Positions 36,022-44,797 of a DNA stretch of 64,000 nucleotides are shown here, in pieces (positions within the stretch are counted from its first letter, which is position 1; each line of letters opens with the position of its first letter). The position numbers were made by a program, and so were the translations under genes. Under the pieces are notes generated by a model. That model had not been told where the DNA came from, searched no databases, and worked only from the letters and a program-made list of their open reading frames with translations. This stretch comes from CAJXMH01 sp964001305 (GTDB lineage Bacteria > Bacteroidota > Bacteroidia > Flavobacteriales_E > Vicingaceae), in assembly GCA_964001305.1 (NCBI GenBank), contig CAXFAI010000036.1, positions 62,001-126,000 on the forward strand, in the 5' to 3' direction.

Positions 36022-38274
36022 ATGTTCAGTAAAATGGGGCGATTCATTACATTTGAAGCCATGAGTCTTAAACATATAAGTAGAAGTCAAGAGGAAGCCG
36101 AAAAAAGGGAAATTACCAGAAGGTACAGGGCTTTGTTACGAGTAAGTAAAAATGTAAAAACCAAAGCCGACAAAGCAAGAGTGCGCAAGGCTTTTGATAT
36201 TGCTCTGGAAGCGCATAAAGACATGCGTCGAAAATCTGGAGAGCCCTACATATACCACCCTATTGAAGTTGCAAGAATTGTTGCCGAGGAGATTGGTCTG
36301 GGAACGACTTCTATCATTTGTGCCCTTTTACATGATACGGTTGAAGATACGGACATTACCTTGGATGATGTGGAGCGCATGTTTGGCGAAAAAGAACGCA
36401 TCATTATTGACGGACTCACTAAAATATCAGGGGTTGTTGATTATACGGTTTCTATGCAGGCCGAAAACTTTCGAAAAATACTGCTTACCCTTTCTGATGA
36501 TGTTCGAGTAATCTTAATAAAGTTGGCAGACCGTTTGCATAATATGCGAACTCTAGACGCCATGCGAAGAGACAAGCAGCTAAAAATTGCTTCAGAAACT
36601 TTGTACTTGTTTTCTCCATTAGCTCATCGCTTAGGCCTTTATGCCTTAAAAACTGAATTAGAAGACCTTTCATTAAAATTTACCGAGCCAGATGTTTATG
36701 AAGAAATAACCACCAAACTCAAGAAAACGAAAGCGGTAAGAACACGCTTTGTAAATCAATTTAGCGTTCCTATTAAACGGGAACTGGAGAAGCAAAACAT
36801 TCAATTTGAATTGAAAGGGAGAACCAAGTCGGTTTATTCCATTTTCAACAAAATGAAAAAGAAGCATGTCAGCTTTGAAGAAATTTATGATGTATTTGCT
36901 ATTCGGATTATCATTGACAGCGATTTAGAGCATGAAAAATCGCTGTGTTGGAACACCTACTCGATTGTCACAGATTTTTACCAACCCAACCCTGATCGAT
37001 TGCGGGATTGGGTTTCTACACCTAAGGCCAATGGTTATGAATCATTGCATACCACTGTAATGAGCCCAACAGGCAAATGGATTGAAGTACAAATTCGTTC
37101 GCGCCGCATGGATGAAATAGCCGAAAAAGGCTATGCTGCTCATTGGAAATACAAAGAAGAAGACAATACAGAAAATAGCTTTGACACTTGGATTAATAAG
37201 ATTCGTGAACTTTTAGAAAATCCTGAAAAAGATGCCATTGAATTTATCGATGATTTTAAACTGAATTTATTTGCTGAAGAAATATTCATTTTCACCCCCA
37301 AAGGAGAAATTCGAAACTTACCCAAAGGAGCTTCAGCCTTAGACTTTGCTTTTGAAATACATTCTGAAGTCGGAGCTCATTGTATGGGTGCAAAAGTCAA
37401 TCACAAGCTCGTTCCATTAAGCACCAAGCTTAAAAGTGGAGATCAAGTTGAAATCATCACTTCAAAAAAGCAAAAACCAACTGAAAGCTGGCTTGATTAT
37501 GTCATTACTGGCAAGGCTAAATCAAAAATTAAAGCGGCTTTACGAGAAGATAAAAAACGCTTAGCGGAAGAAGGCAAACCCAAGTTTGAGAAATGGCTTA
37601 AAAAGAACAACATCAAAATTACCGAGGACAACATCAAGGAGCTCCTTAAACTTTATCGAGTATCCAATGAGAATGAATTGTTCTACCGTTTTGAAATTAA
37701 TCGACTGAATTTAAGTCGAATTGACTCTTTAGTAATTGACAAAGGTTTAATTGTTGGCAGAGAAAACCCTAACAGCCACCAAAGTGAACTTGAGCAAAAA
37801 CTCTTGCAAAAAGGCAAAACAGAGGAAATGTTGGTCATTGGAGAAAACATGGACCACTTTGACTATAAAATTGCACCTTGTTGCAATCCCATTCCTGGTG
37901 ATGAAGTTTTTGGGTTTATTACCATTAGCGATGGAATAAAGATTCATAAATCCAATTGTCCAAATGCAGTTCAACTGATGTCGAATTACGCTTACCGAGT
38001 TGTAAAAGCCAGGTGGACAAGTCAGCAAAAAATTGCCTTTTTGGCGGGCATTAAAGTTACCGGAATCGATGATTTAGGATTAGTAAATAAAATCACACAA
38101 CTCATTTCCATGCAACTGAATGTAAATATGCGCTCTTTGAGTTTCGACTCGAACGATGGAATTTTTGAAGGCACTATTATGTTGTATGTTCACGACACCA
38201 AACATTTAACCAAATTAATTGGAGAAATTAAAGCCATTGAAGGGGTGATCAATGTGTCGAGAATCGATGGATAA
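36022..38274 (+). CDS. rsh: Bifunctional (p)ppGpp synthetase/hydrolase (RSH)
   Basis: This 750-residue stringent-response enzyme has all domains in order. The hydrolase HD domain (YIYHPIEVARI, LLHDTVEDTDI) is intact, so it can degrade the alarmone. The synthetase domain has VSTPKANGYESLHTTVM. A TGS domain (IFIFTPKGEIRNLPKGASA) and a C-terminal ACT domain follow. The start is ambiguous: ATGs at 36022, 36034 and 36061 are all in frame, and the last gives the shorter start MSLKHISRSQ. It probably is the only long RSH, as in most Bacteroidota, though this cannot be seen from the window. Confidence 0.94.
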   Translation: MFSKMGRFITFEAMSLKHISRSQEEAEKREITRRYRALLRVSKNVKTKADKARVRKAFDIALEAHKDMRRKSGEPYIYHPIEVARIVAEEIGLGTTSIICALLHDTVEDTDITLDDVERMFGEKERIIIDGLTKISGVVDYTVSMQAENFRKILLTLSDDVRVILIKLADRLHNMRTLDAMRRDKQLKIASETLYLFSPLAHRLGLYALKTELEDLSLKFTEPDVYEEITTKLKKTKAVRTRFVNQFSVPIKRELEKQNIQFELKGRTKSVYSIFNKMKKKHVSFEEIYDVFAIRIIIDSDLEHEKSLCWNTYSIVTDFYQPNPDRLRDWVSTPKANGYESLHTTVMSPTGKWIEVQIRSRRMDEIAEKGYAAHWKYKEEDNTENSFDTWINKIRELLENPEKDAIEFIDDFKLNLFAEEIFIFTPKGEIRNLPKGASALDFAFEIHSEVGAHCMGAKVNHKLVPLSTKLKSGDQVEIITSKKQKPTESWLDYVITGKAKSKIKAALREDKKRLAEEGKPKFEKWLKKNNIKITEDNIKELLKLYRVSNENELFYRFEINRLNLSRIDSLVIDKGLIVGRENPNSHQSELEQKLLQKGKTEEMLVIGENMDHFDYKIAPCCNPIPGDEVFGFITISDGIKIHKSNCPNAVQLMSNYAYRVVKARWTSQQKIAFLAGIKVTGIDDLGLVNKITQLISMQLNVNMRSLSFDSNDGIFEGTIMLYVHDTKHLTKLIGEIKAIEGVINVSRIDG

Positions 38275-38327
38275 AAGCCATGAATACTTTAGCAATTAAA
38301 CCTATTTTTGCCTTTTAAGAAGAAGAT

Positions 38328-38798
38328 ATGTCTTCCAGTACCGAAACGCTCGAAAAAGTCAATTCTATTTTCTCTACTTATTTAGAGAAAAACGGACATC
38401 GAAAAACACCTGAACGATTTGCCATTTTGAATGAAATCTACAATCAGAAGGAACATTTCGATATTGAAAAGCTCTACCTCTCTATGAAGGAGAAAAAATA
38501 TAGAGTAAGTAGAGCCACTTTATACAATACCATTGATTTATTAATTGCTTGCAACTTAGTTCGAAAACATCAATTTGGACATAACATTGCCCAATACGAA
38601 CGTTCTTATGCCTACAAGCAACACGACCATTTAATTTGCACCCAGTGCAATAAAGTCATTGAGTTTTGCGACCCTCGAATTCAACACATTAAATCAACTG
38701 TGGGGGAATTGTTAGATTTTCAAATTCTACATCATTCTTTAAATTTATATGGCATTTGCAACTCTTGCCAAGGCCTCAATAAGGATAAAAAGAATTAA
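38328..38798 (+). CDS. Fur-family transcriptional regulator
   Basis: This 156-residue metalloregulator has the winged-helix region KTPERFAILNEIYNQKEHFD to YRVSRATLYNTIDLLIACN, then the metal-sensing domain with HDHLICTQCNKVIEFC and the C-terminal CNSC. The two CxxC pairs would hold a structural zinc. Family members sense iron, zinc or peroxide; which one cannot be told here. It is 1 bp before the STAS gene and heads the run to purA and the OstA-like gene. Confidence 0.9.
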   Translation: MSSSTETLEKVNSIFSTYLEKNGHRKTPERFAILNEIYNQKEHFDIEKLYLSMKEKKYRVSRATLYNTIDLLIACNLVRKHQFGHNIAQYERSYAYKQHDHLICTQCNKVIEFCDPRIQHIKSTVGELLDFQILHHSLNLYGICNSCQGLNKDKKN

Positions 38799-38799
38799 T

Positions 38800-39144
38800 A
38801 TGGGATTTAACTATCAATTTCTAAAAAGAGAAGAAGGCTTAGTGATTGAATTTAAAGGTAGAATTTTGGATAAAAGTGATGCTACAGAAATGTATCAGCG
38901 TTTTGAAGAGAAAATTGAACTGGGAGAACAACTATTTTTTGTTGATTTAAGCCAAATTGACTACATGAATAGCGGCGGTTTAAACATATTAATCAGCATG
39001 TTAAACTTATGCAGAAATCATTATGGCAAATTGGTTTTATGCGGAGCAACCGAAAAAGTGAAACAACTGATTATAACAAGCAAATTGCAACAAATTTTTA
39101 CATTAGAAGATTCTTTAGAAGAAGCATTTAAAAATCATCAATAA
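38800..39144 (+). CDS. STAS-domain protein (anti-sigma antagonist-like)
   Basis: The 114-residue protein has the STAS fold signature: EFKGRILDKSDATEMYQRFE, then FFVDLSQIDYMNSGGLNILI with the Ser that can be phosphorylated in anti-anti-sigma factors (DYMNSGG). The frame opens earlier, but the ATG at 38800 gives a normal length and avoids overlap with the fur-like gene. No partner anti-sigma kinase is encoded nearby. Confidence 0.85.
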   Translation: MGFNYQFLKREEGLVIEFKGRILDKSDATEMYQRFEEKIELGEQLFFVDLSQIDYMNSGGLNILISMLNLCRNHYGKLVLCGATEKVKQLIITSKLQQIFTLEDSLEEAFKNHQ

Positions 39145-39147
39145 AAC

Positions 39148-40434
39148 ATGAAAGTAGACGTATTATTGGGCCTGCAGTGGGGCGATGAAGGAAAAGGAAA
39201 AGTGGTCGATGTATTGACTCCTGAATATGATGTAATTGCACGTTTTCAAGGTGGGCCTAACGCAGGACATACCTTAGAGTTTGATGGAATTAAGCACGTT
39301 TTACATACGATTCCATCAGGTATTTTTCATGCAGAAAAAGAAAATATTGTCGGGAATGGTGTAGTGATTGACCCAATTATTTTCTTGAAAGAAATTAAAG
39401 CACTAGAAGCGATGAATGTGCCGATTAATGAGCGATTGAGCATATCCAGAAAAGCCCATTTAATCCTTCCTACTCACCGATTGTTAGATGCTGCATCAGA
39501 ACAAGCAAAAGGAAAACAAAAAATTGGTTCCACTTTAAAAGGTATTGGGCCAACCTATATGGACAAAACTGGAAGAAACGGTTTGCGTATTGGCGATGTA
39601 GAAAGTGAAAACTTTATGGCCAAATACAATGCCCTTAAAGGAAAGCATTTGCAGTTGCTCGATCAATATGAGTTTGAGTATGACTTAGACGAAATGGAGC
39701 AAGAATGGCTAAGTGCTATGGAAGAATTCAAACGTTTCCGTTTAATTGACAGCGAACACGCAGTAAACAACCACAGAAAAGCTGGTGAACGTATTTTAGC
39801 AGAAGGGGCACAAGGTACTTTGCTTGATATTGACTTTGGCTCATACCCTTTTGTCACTTCTTCAAATACCATTACTGCAGGAGCTTGCACTGGATTGGGT
39901 GTAGCACCTAACCAAATTGGTGAAGTGTATGGTATTTTTAAGGCCTATTGTACCCGTGTTGGTAGTGGTCCATTTCCAACTGAATTACACGATGAAGTTG
40001 GGGAAGAAATCCGAAAGGCAGGCAATGAATTTGGAGCTACTACTGGTAGGCCAAGACGTTGCGGGTGGATTGATTTACCAGCCTTAAAATACGCCATAAT
40101 GATTAATGGAGTTACCCAATTAATCATGACGAAAGCCGATGTTTTAAGTGAGTTTGATCAAATTAAAGTGTGTACCGCTTATGAACATAAAGGCGAACAA
40201 ATCGACTACCTACCTTTTGATGTTTTAGGCGAAGATTTAACTCCAATTTATGAAGAAGTTGATGGCTGGAAAGCTGACCTTACAGGTTTACAAAGCATAT
40301 CGGATATTCCTGCTGCTTTAGAAAACTACATTCAGTATTTAGAAAAGGCATTAGAAACTCCAATTACCATCGTTTCTGTAGGGCCCGATCGAAGTCAAAC
40401 ACTTGTAAGAGACCAAGCATGGGCCAAGGCCTAA
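39148..40434 (+). CDS. purA: Adenylosuccinate synthetase
   Basis: The 428-residue enzyme joins IMP and aspartate using GTP, the first step from IMP to AMP. It has the family P-loop LLGLQWGDEGKGKVVDVL at residues 5-22, the switch FQGGPNAGHTL and the IMP-binding GSTLKGIGPTYMDKTGRNG loop. It follows the STAS gene by 3 bp and its last 16 bp overlap the OstA-like gene. Confidence 0.97.
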   Translation: MKVDVLLGLQWGDEGKGKVVDVLTPEYDVIARFQGGPNAGHTLEFDGIKHVLHTIPSGIFHAEKENIVGNGVVIDPIIFLKEIKALEAMNVPINERLSISRKAHLILPTHRLLDAASEQAKGKQKIGSTLKGIGPTYMDKTGRNGLRIGDVESENFMAKYNALKGKHLQLLDQYEFEYDLDEMEQEWLSAMEEFKRFRLIDSEHAVNNHRKAGERILAEGAQGTLLDIDFGSYPFVTSSNTITAGACTGLGVAPNQIGEVYGIFKAYCTRVGSGPFPTELHDEVGEEIRKAGNEFGATTGRPRRCGWIDLPALKYAIMINGVTQLIMTKADVLSEFDQIKVCTAYEHKGEQIDYLPFDVLGEDLTPIYEEVDGWKADLTGLQSISDIPAALENYIQYLEKALETPITIVSVGPDRSQTLVRDQAWAKA

Positions 40435-41951
40435 AAACACTTAGCATATTCATTGCGCTTGCTTTTCTAACTTGCCATTTGTTAGCTCAAAAAAGAGAGC
40501 AAATTGAAATCATCCATGCCTTGGAACTCATAGGCATGAAAAAAGATGGTAAGCAGGCTCAGAAACTAATTGGCGATGTGCAATTCAAGCACAAAAAGGC
40601 TTTAATGTATTGCGACAGTGCTTTTATGTACCGAGAAAGCAATACCATAGATGCCTATGGAAATATTCGCATCAACCAAGGAGATACCTTAAACCTATAC
40701 GGTGATGCCTTACATTATGATGGCAACACACAACTTGCTACAGTAACTGGAAAAGTGGTTCGTCTTGAAAATAAAGATTTTGTACTTACAACTGACCGAA
40801 TGCTTTACAACCGTGAAACCAATGTTGCTCAATACAACACTGGCGGTCACATTGAAAGCAAAAACGACAGCAATACCTTAGTCAGTCAAATTGGCTATTT
40901 CTACAGCAATCAATCGTTGTTTTTTTTCAAAGATTCTGTGATTTTAAGCAATCCAGACTTTGTGATGTGCTCTGATACGCTGAAGTATTTTAGCTCTACC
41001 GAAATGGTCAACTTTTTAGGCCCCACTACCATTACAGGCGATAGCAATTTAATTTATTGTGAAAACGGTTGGTACGATACGCCTAAAGATCAATCACAGT
41101 ATTATCAAAATGCTTACTTGTTTACCGATGGCAAAAAGTTAGAAGGCGATACACTCTATTACGATCGAAATATTGGTTTTGGAAAAGCCGACGGCAACAT
41201 TCAAATTACTGATACCGCCGAGCAAGTAATGGTTAATGGAGACCACGGTTTAATGTATGAGAAAAAAGATAGCGCCTTGGTTTATGGAAGATCATTATTG
41301 ACTCAAATTTTGGATGAAGATTCCTTATTTATGCATGCGGACACCTTTAAGGTATTTGGTAGTGACAGCAGTAATCAAGCACTTTTAGCCTATTACGATG
41401 TTCGGATATACAAGAGCGATTTACAAGGGCAATGCGACTCTATTTCTTACAACATTAGTGATAGCACGATTGAAATGCACGGAACCCCAATTCTCTGGTC
41501 AGATCAAAATCAATTGACTGCCGAAAGAATTGACATTCGAACAGCAAATAATAAAATTCATTCCTTGTTTTTGGATGTTGATGCATTCATCATATCCGAA
41601 GTAGACAGCCTACGATTCAATCAAATTAAAGGCAAGGAAATGACTGGCTACTTTAAGAACAGCCAATTGTCCTATATTCAAGTGGTAGGAAATGGACAAA
41701 CGACTTATTGGGGACTGGACGAAAAAGACAAATTTATAGGGGTAAATGTGGCGGAAAGTAGCGACATTAATATTTCGTTGAAGGACAATGCCATTAACAG
41801 CATTTCCTTTTTAAATCAACCCAAAGCGACTATGCACCCAATGGGCGAACTAGACCCGGTGAAAGATTTGCGTTACAAGGGTTTTAAATGGTTGATTGAG
41901 CTTCGCCCACTCCGAAAAGAAGATGTTTTTAATTCAACTAATCAGAATTAA
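40419..41951 (+). CDS. OstA-like/LptA-domain exported protein
   Basis: The 510-residue protein has a signal peptide (SIFIALAFLTCHLLAQ) and a long series of OstA_N-type strands, e.g. MYCDSAFMYRESNTIDAYGN and LNLYGDALHYDGNTQLATVT, then repeated D/G/N-rich beta turns. The domain forms the LPS-carrying bridge of LptA and LptD. In Bacteroidota this family is thought to take part in LPS transport through the periplasm. The start codon lies inside purA, out of frame, suggesting translational coupling. Confidence 0.85.
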   Translation: MGQGLKTLSIFIALAFLTCHLLAQKREQIEIIHALELIGMKKDGKQAQKLIGDVQFKHKKALMYCDSAFMYRESNTIDAYGNIRINQGDTLNLYGDALHYDGNTQLATVTGKVVRLENKDFVLTTDRMLYNRETNVAQYNTGGHIESKNDSNTLVSQIGYFYSNQSLFFFKDSVILSNPDFVMCSDTLKYFSSTEMVNFLGPTTITGDSNLIYCENGWYDTPKDQSQYYQNAYLFTDGKKLEGDTLYYDRNIGFGKADGNIQITDTAEQVMVNGDHGLMYEKKDSALVYGRSLLTQILDEDSLFMHADTFKVFGSDSSNQALLAYYDVRIYKSDLQGQCDSISYNISDSTIEMHGTPILWSDQNQLTAERIDIRTANNKIHSLFLDVDAFIISEVDSLRFNQIKGKEMTGYFKNSQLSYIQVVGNGQTTYWGLDEKDKFIGVNVAESSDINISLKDNAINSISFLNQPKATMHPMGELDPVKDLRYKGFKWLIELRPLRKEDVFNSTNQN

Positions 41952-41963
41952 AATAGTAGAACA

Positions 41964-43013
41964 TTAAATCCCTTCTGCTAGAATATCTTTGTTATTGTAA
42001 AGTAAAATAAAGAGACGAGTTCGTAGAATCTCGCCCATGCTTTCACATTCTAAAAAGCTTTCATCCTTAAAATGTTCTGCAAGCTCATGCTTTAAGCGAT
42101 CAATTTTATCTGTTTGGCTTAAGCGCTCATTCTCCATGCAATCTGAAAGATCTTTTAAACGATAACGTGATACTTTGATTCGGTTAGCTATCATAGCACG
42201 CTCTTCCTTTTGATATTGCCGAATTGTTTCAGGATTTAACAGACTCATGCAAAAGTTAACAATGGGATTATTGTCTTTAAAGAACTGTGGCAAATACATG
42301 GTTTTCATACCTTCATAGGTCTGCTGATCAAAATCAATGGCACGAATCCGATATTGAATATCATCAAAATCTGGTGTCATGTCTACCACATAATTGTATG
42401 AACGCATATCGCCCAAAAGACGAACAAAGCAACGTTCATTAAACTTAACAAACTCCTTGGCTAAACGAATTTTATTTAACTGAGGTTCTTCTAACCAGTT
42501 TTTAATAAATACATCACCAGGGATTCCCGCAATATGATCTTCAATAATGGTGTTTCCCTCTACAATGTAGCTTATTCGATTGGGTGAAAGTATATGTTCT
42601 AACTCCAAACCATAAATCCGCGAGGCATCTGCTTTTTTTACATAGAAGTAGTCGTAATTATCGTTGAATCGGTTTGTAATGCGCACCCGAAAAGGCTTTG
42701 AATTTCCAAAAGGACAATAGTCAATTCGATCAACAAAAAGGTGCTCCATCACAGTGGTATCCCCTTCTGTTTTCAAAAGAGAATAAACTTTGCACAACTT
42801 TTCATTCACCTCAGCCATTTCCGAAGGCTGGTAAAATACCGTTTCCCAAAGTGTATCCTTTCCAGCTTTATCGTAAAGTGAAATTGAATTTTCATAATGA
42901 TTCAAATCATCATATCCAATGGGTAGCTTATGCTGACGGGAGTACTTTTTAAGGTACTTTCTTAAGGGACCTTGAATAGGGAAATTTTCCTTTTTCTTAG
43001 AAATGGTATTCAT
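41964..43013 (-). CDS. Uncharacterised protein with protein-kinase-like motifs
   Basis: This 349-residue protein is not a named family to me. A kinase-like pattern is visible: a possible ATP-lysine in FYVKKADASRIYGLELE (Lys126/127, Glu137/139), a hinge-like stretch at about 148-165, a catalytic-loop-like LLGDMRSYNYVVD (Asp202 with Asn207 five residues on, as in HxDxxxxN) and AIDFD (226-230) resembling the DFG/DFD metal site. The usual His of the catalytic loop is Leu200. It may be an aminoglycoside-phosphotransferase/HipA-like kinase. It lies 4 bp from its upstream partner at 43018 and converges on the OstA-like gene. Confidence 0.55.
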   Translation of the reverse strand: MNTISKKKENFPIQGPLRKYLKKYSRQHKLPIGYDDLNHYENSISLYDKAGKDTLWETVFYQPSEMAEVNEKLCKVYSLLKTEGDTTVMEHLFVDRIDYCPFGNSKPFRVRITNRFNDNYDYFYVKKADASRIYGLELEHILSPNRISYIVEGNTIIEDHIAGIPGDVFIKNWLEEPQLNKIRLAKEFVKFNERCFVRLLGDMRSYNYVVDMTPDFDDIQYRIRAIDFDQQTYEGMKTMYLPQFFKDNNPIVNFCMSLLNPETIRQYQKEERAMIANRIKVSRYRLKDLSDCMENERLSQTDKIDRLKHELAEHFKDESFLECESMGEILRTRLFILLYNNKDILAEGI

Positions 43014-43017
43014 ACGC

Positions 43018-43617
43018 TCAAGATAGCCAAATTTTTTGCATCAAGTCTTCGAAACTCAAGGGTTCTAAGAAATTTCTATCTTGATACACATGGGCCATAA
43101 GCTTCACTAAATTGGTTCTGTCTTCAAGCATGCGGTGTTCTATTTCAATATTTCCAAACAACTGCTGATAGGGCCTTTCATGGCGAAATTTCAACTTGGG
43201 CTTCAAATAAAAATGCTCTACCGTTTTTAGCTGCCCATTTTCTTCAACCACCTCTTTAGTTGCATTTTTTAAATGATATTCCTCTGCTTCTAAAAGCTCA
43301 ATAATGTGTTGTATAAAAAACTGATAATCGTTGCTTGTCCAAGGCTCTTCCCCATGAAAATAGAACCCATTGGAAAGATGATGGGTATAGCGGTAGTAAT
43401 TCACATTAGCCTCTGGGTTGGCAATGCGTAGCATTCTATTCTCTCCCACATGTTCAATAATTCCTTCCTGCATATCTCGGCTTTTCCACTTCTGATAGTC
43501 CCTTTTAAAAATTTGATTTCTCTGAATCATTTCTCGCACAAGCACCTCTTTTATAGGTGCCTCATTTTTCTCCTTATTTGGAAAAAGTTCTCCTAGCAGA
43601 CGGTCTATTATGCTCAT
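43018..43617 (-). CDS. Uncharacterised protein, partner of the kinase-like protein
   Basis: This 199-residue soluble protein begins MSIIDRLLGELFPNKEKNEA and is rich in charged and aromatic residues (YYRYTHHLSNGFYFHGEEPW, HFYLKPKLKFRHERPYQQLF). I do not recognise a family, and there is no signal peptide. Its position directly upstream of the kinase-like gene, with 4 bp between, suggests the two act together. Confidence 0.5.
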   Translation of the reverse strand: MSIIDRLLGELFPNKEKNEAPIKEVLVREMIQRNQIFKRDYQKWKSRDMQEGIIEHVGENRMLRIANPEANVNYYRYTHHLSNGFYFHGEEPWTSNDYQFFIQHIIELLEAEEYHLKNATKEVVEENGQLKTVEHFYLKPKLKFRHERPYQQLFGNIEIEHRMLEDRTNLVKLMAHVYQDRNFLEPLSFEDLMQKIWLS

Positions 43618-43645
43618 GCTTTTTATTTCTAAGTTAAACCCACAA

Positions 43646-44704
43646 TTAAAAAGGAAGTTTACTCAAACGATTGGTCCATTTCTCATTTAACTGAAATCGT
43701 TTGGCGTAATTCAAACGCAAGTTTCCTACCCCAAAGACAATATCTGTTGTTTCACCGCGATCATGCAATTGAGTATCATCTTGCACAAAAGAGAGCCCCA
43801 CAAAGGTTTTTGGTGAATTATAACCCATAGCCAAACGTAAATCTACCGAAGGGTTAAATTGCCATTCTTCAAAATCAGCTTGATTGATTCGCTTATAATA
43901 AGCGGGACCAAAAAGGAAATTAAACTCCAGTGAAAAGGTTAAAAACCAATGCTTTTTTAATACAAACGAATGTCCATAGCCAACTCCAGGTCCGCCCAAA
44001 ATTCCGCTAAGTGTTGTAATTCCCGCTAGGGAATCATTCAACAAATCTCTTTCCCAATAAGGAATCATACTACTATCTGATTGAGCAGAAAGTACGATAA
44101 ACTTTGCTCCTGCTAAAAACGAACCAGCTGATTTTTTCTGATACTCATTTTGAACCATGGCTGCTGCATAAGAAAACTGCTTGGCATTAAACAAATGGGT
44201 GTAGCTAACTCCCACGATATTAATCTGTATATCGGGCCTTAAATAAAAAGGCAAAGGAAAATTGGGATTAATTTCCGCTGTGTTTTCTAAGTACATGCCA
44301 GTATAAAACTGACCTAAAATGTCAATCGCATAATTTCTTCCATAAAGGTGCGACTGCAAGTCCAAATAACTGGTTTCTCCTTTTCCTTCATCTTGATTGA
44401 GAATGCCAAAACCATAAGCCAAGTTTAGGGTAAAACCTTTGTAGGTTGCCCCAATGCCTAAATTCATGGTACTGTTTGGCTGGTAGTTTAAGTCGTTTTC
44501 TTGTTTATCTTCTCGATCAAAGAGCACCGAAGTAGCTTTGCGCGACAAATAAATACGAGCGGTAACCAACTCATAAAAACTTTGCACATAAGCCGTATCA
44601 TAGTCTTTAGTTAAATCATTTCGATCTAAATCGACTTGTTGTGCATTACTTTTTGTGCTTAAAAGCACGAAAATCAGACAGAAACAGAAAACAATTTGTC
44701 CCAA
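43646..44704 (-). CDS. DUF4421 family outer-membrane protein
   Basis: The 352-residue protein is exported (signal ending STKSNAQ) and has alternating strands of a barrel, with SRKATSVLFDRE and GIGATYKGFTLNLAYGFGIL at the start, as in DUF4421. The only in-frame start is TTG at 44704. An ATG at 44723 would give a better signal peptide (MKLRQAFGQIVFCFCLIF) if one G of the GGG at 44700-44703 were removed, so a frameshift or sequencing error is possible. It lies 28 bp upstream of the 199-residue protein. Confidence 0.75.
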   Translation of the reverse strand: MGQIVFCFCLIFVLLSTKSNAQQVDLDRNDLTKDYDTAYVQSFYELVTARIYLSRKATSVLFDREDKQENDLNYQPNSTMNLGIGATYKGFTLNLAYGFGILNQDEGKGETSYLDLQSHLYGRNYAIDILGQFYTGMYLENTAEINPNFPLPFYLRPDIQINIVGVSYTHLFNAKQFSYAAAMVQNEYQKKSAGSFLAGAKFIVLSAQSDSSMIPYWERDLLNDSLAGITTLSGILGGPGVGYGHSFVLKKHWFLTFSLEFNFLFGPAYYKRINQADFEEWQFNPSVDLRLAMGYNSPKTFVGLSFVQDDTQLHDRGETTDIVFGVGNLRLNYAKRFQLNEKWTNRLSKLPF

Positions 44705-44752
44705 AGGCTTGACGCAATTTCATGAAACTTGAACTCACCAAAAATCATAAAA

Positions 44753-44779
44753 AAAGGCGAGAACCATGTTCTCGCCTTT
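44753..44779 (-). terminator. Terminator after the PKD/T9SS gene
   Basis: AAAGGCGAGAAC and GTTCTCGCCTTT form a perfect 12-bp stem around CAT, with a T-run on the minus strand. It lies 19 bp downstream of the gene ending at 44798. Confidence 0.85.
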
Positions 44780-44797
44780 CAAAATTAGGAACTCGCC

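Noticed and set aside
38749..38799. Upstream start for the STAS protein
   Set aside because: It would overlap the Fur-like gene by 50 bp and add a basic stretch foreign to the family; the ATG at 38800 gives the usual length.
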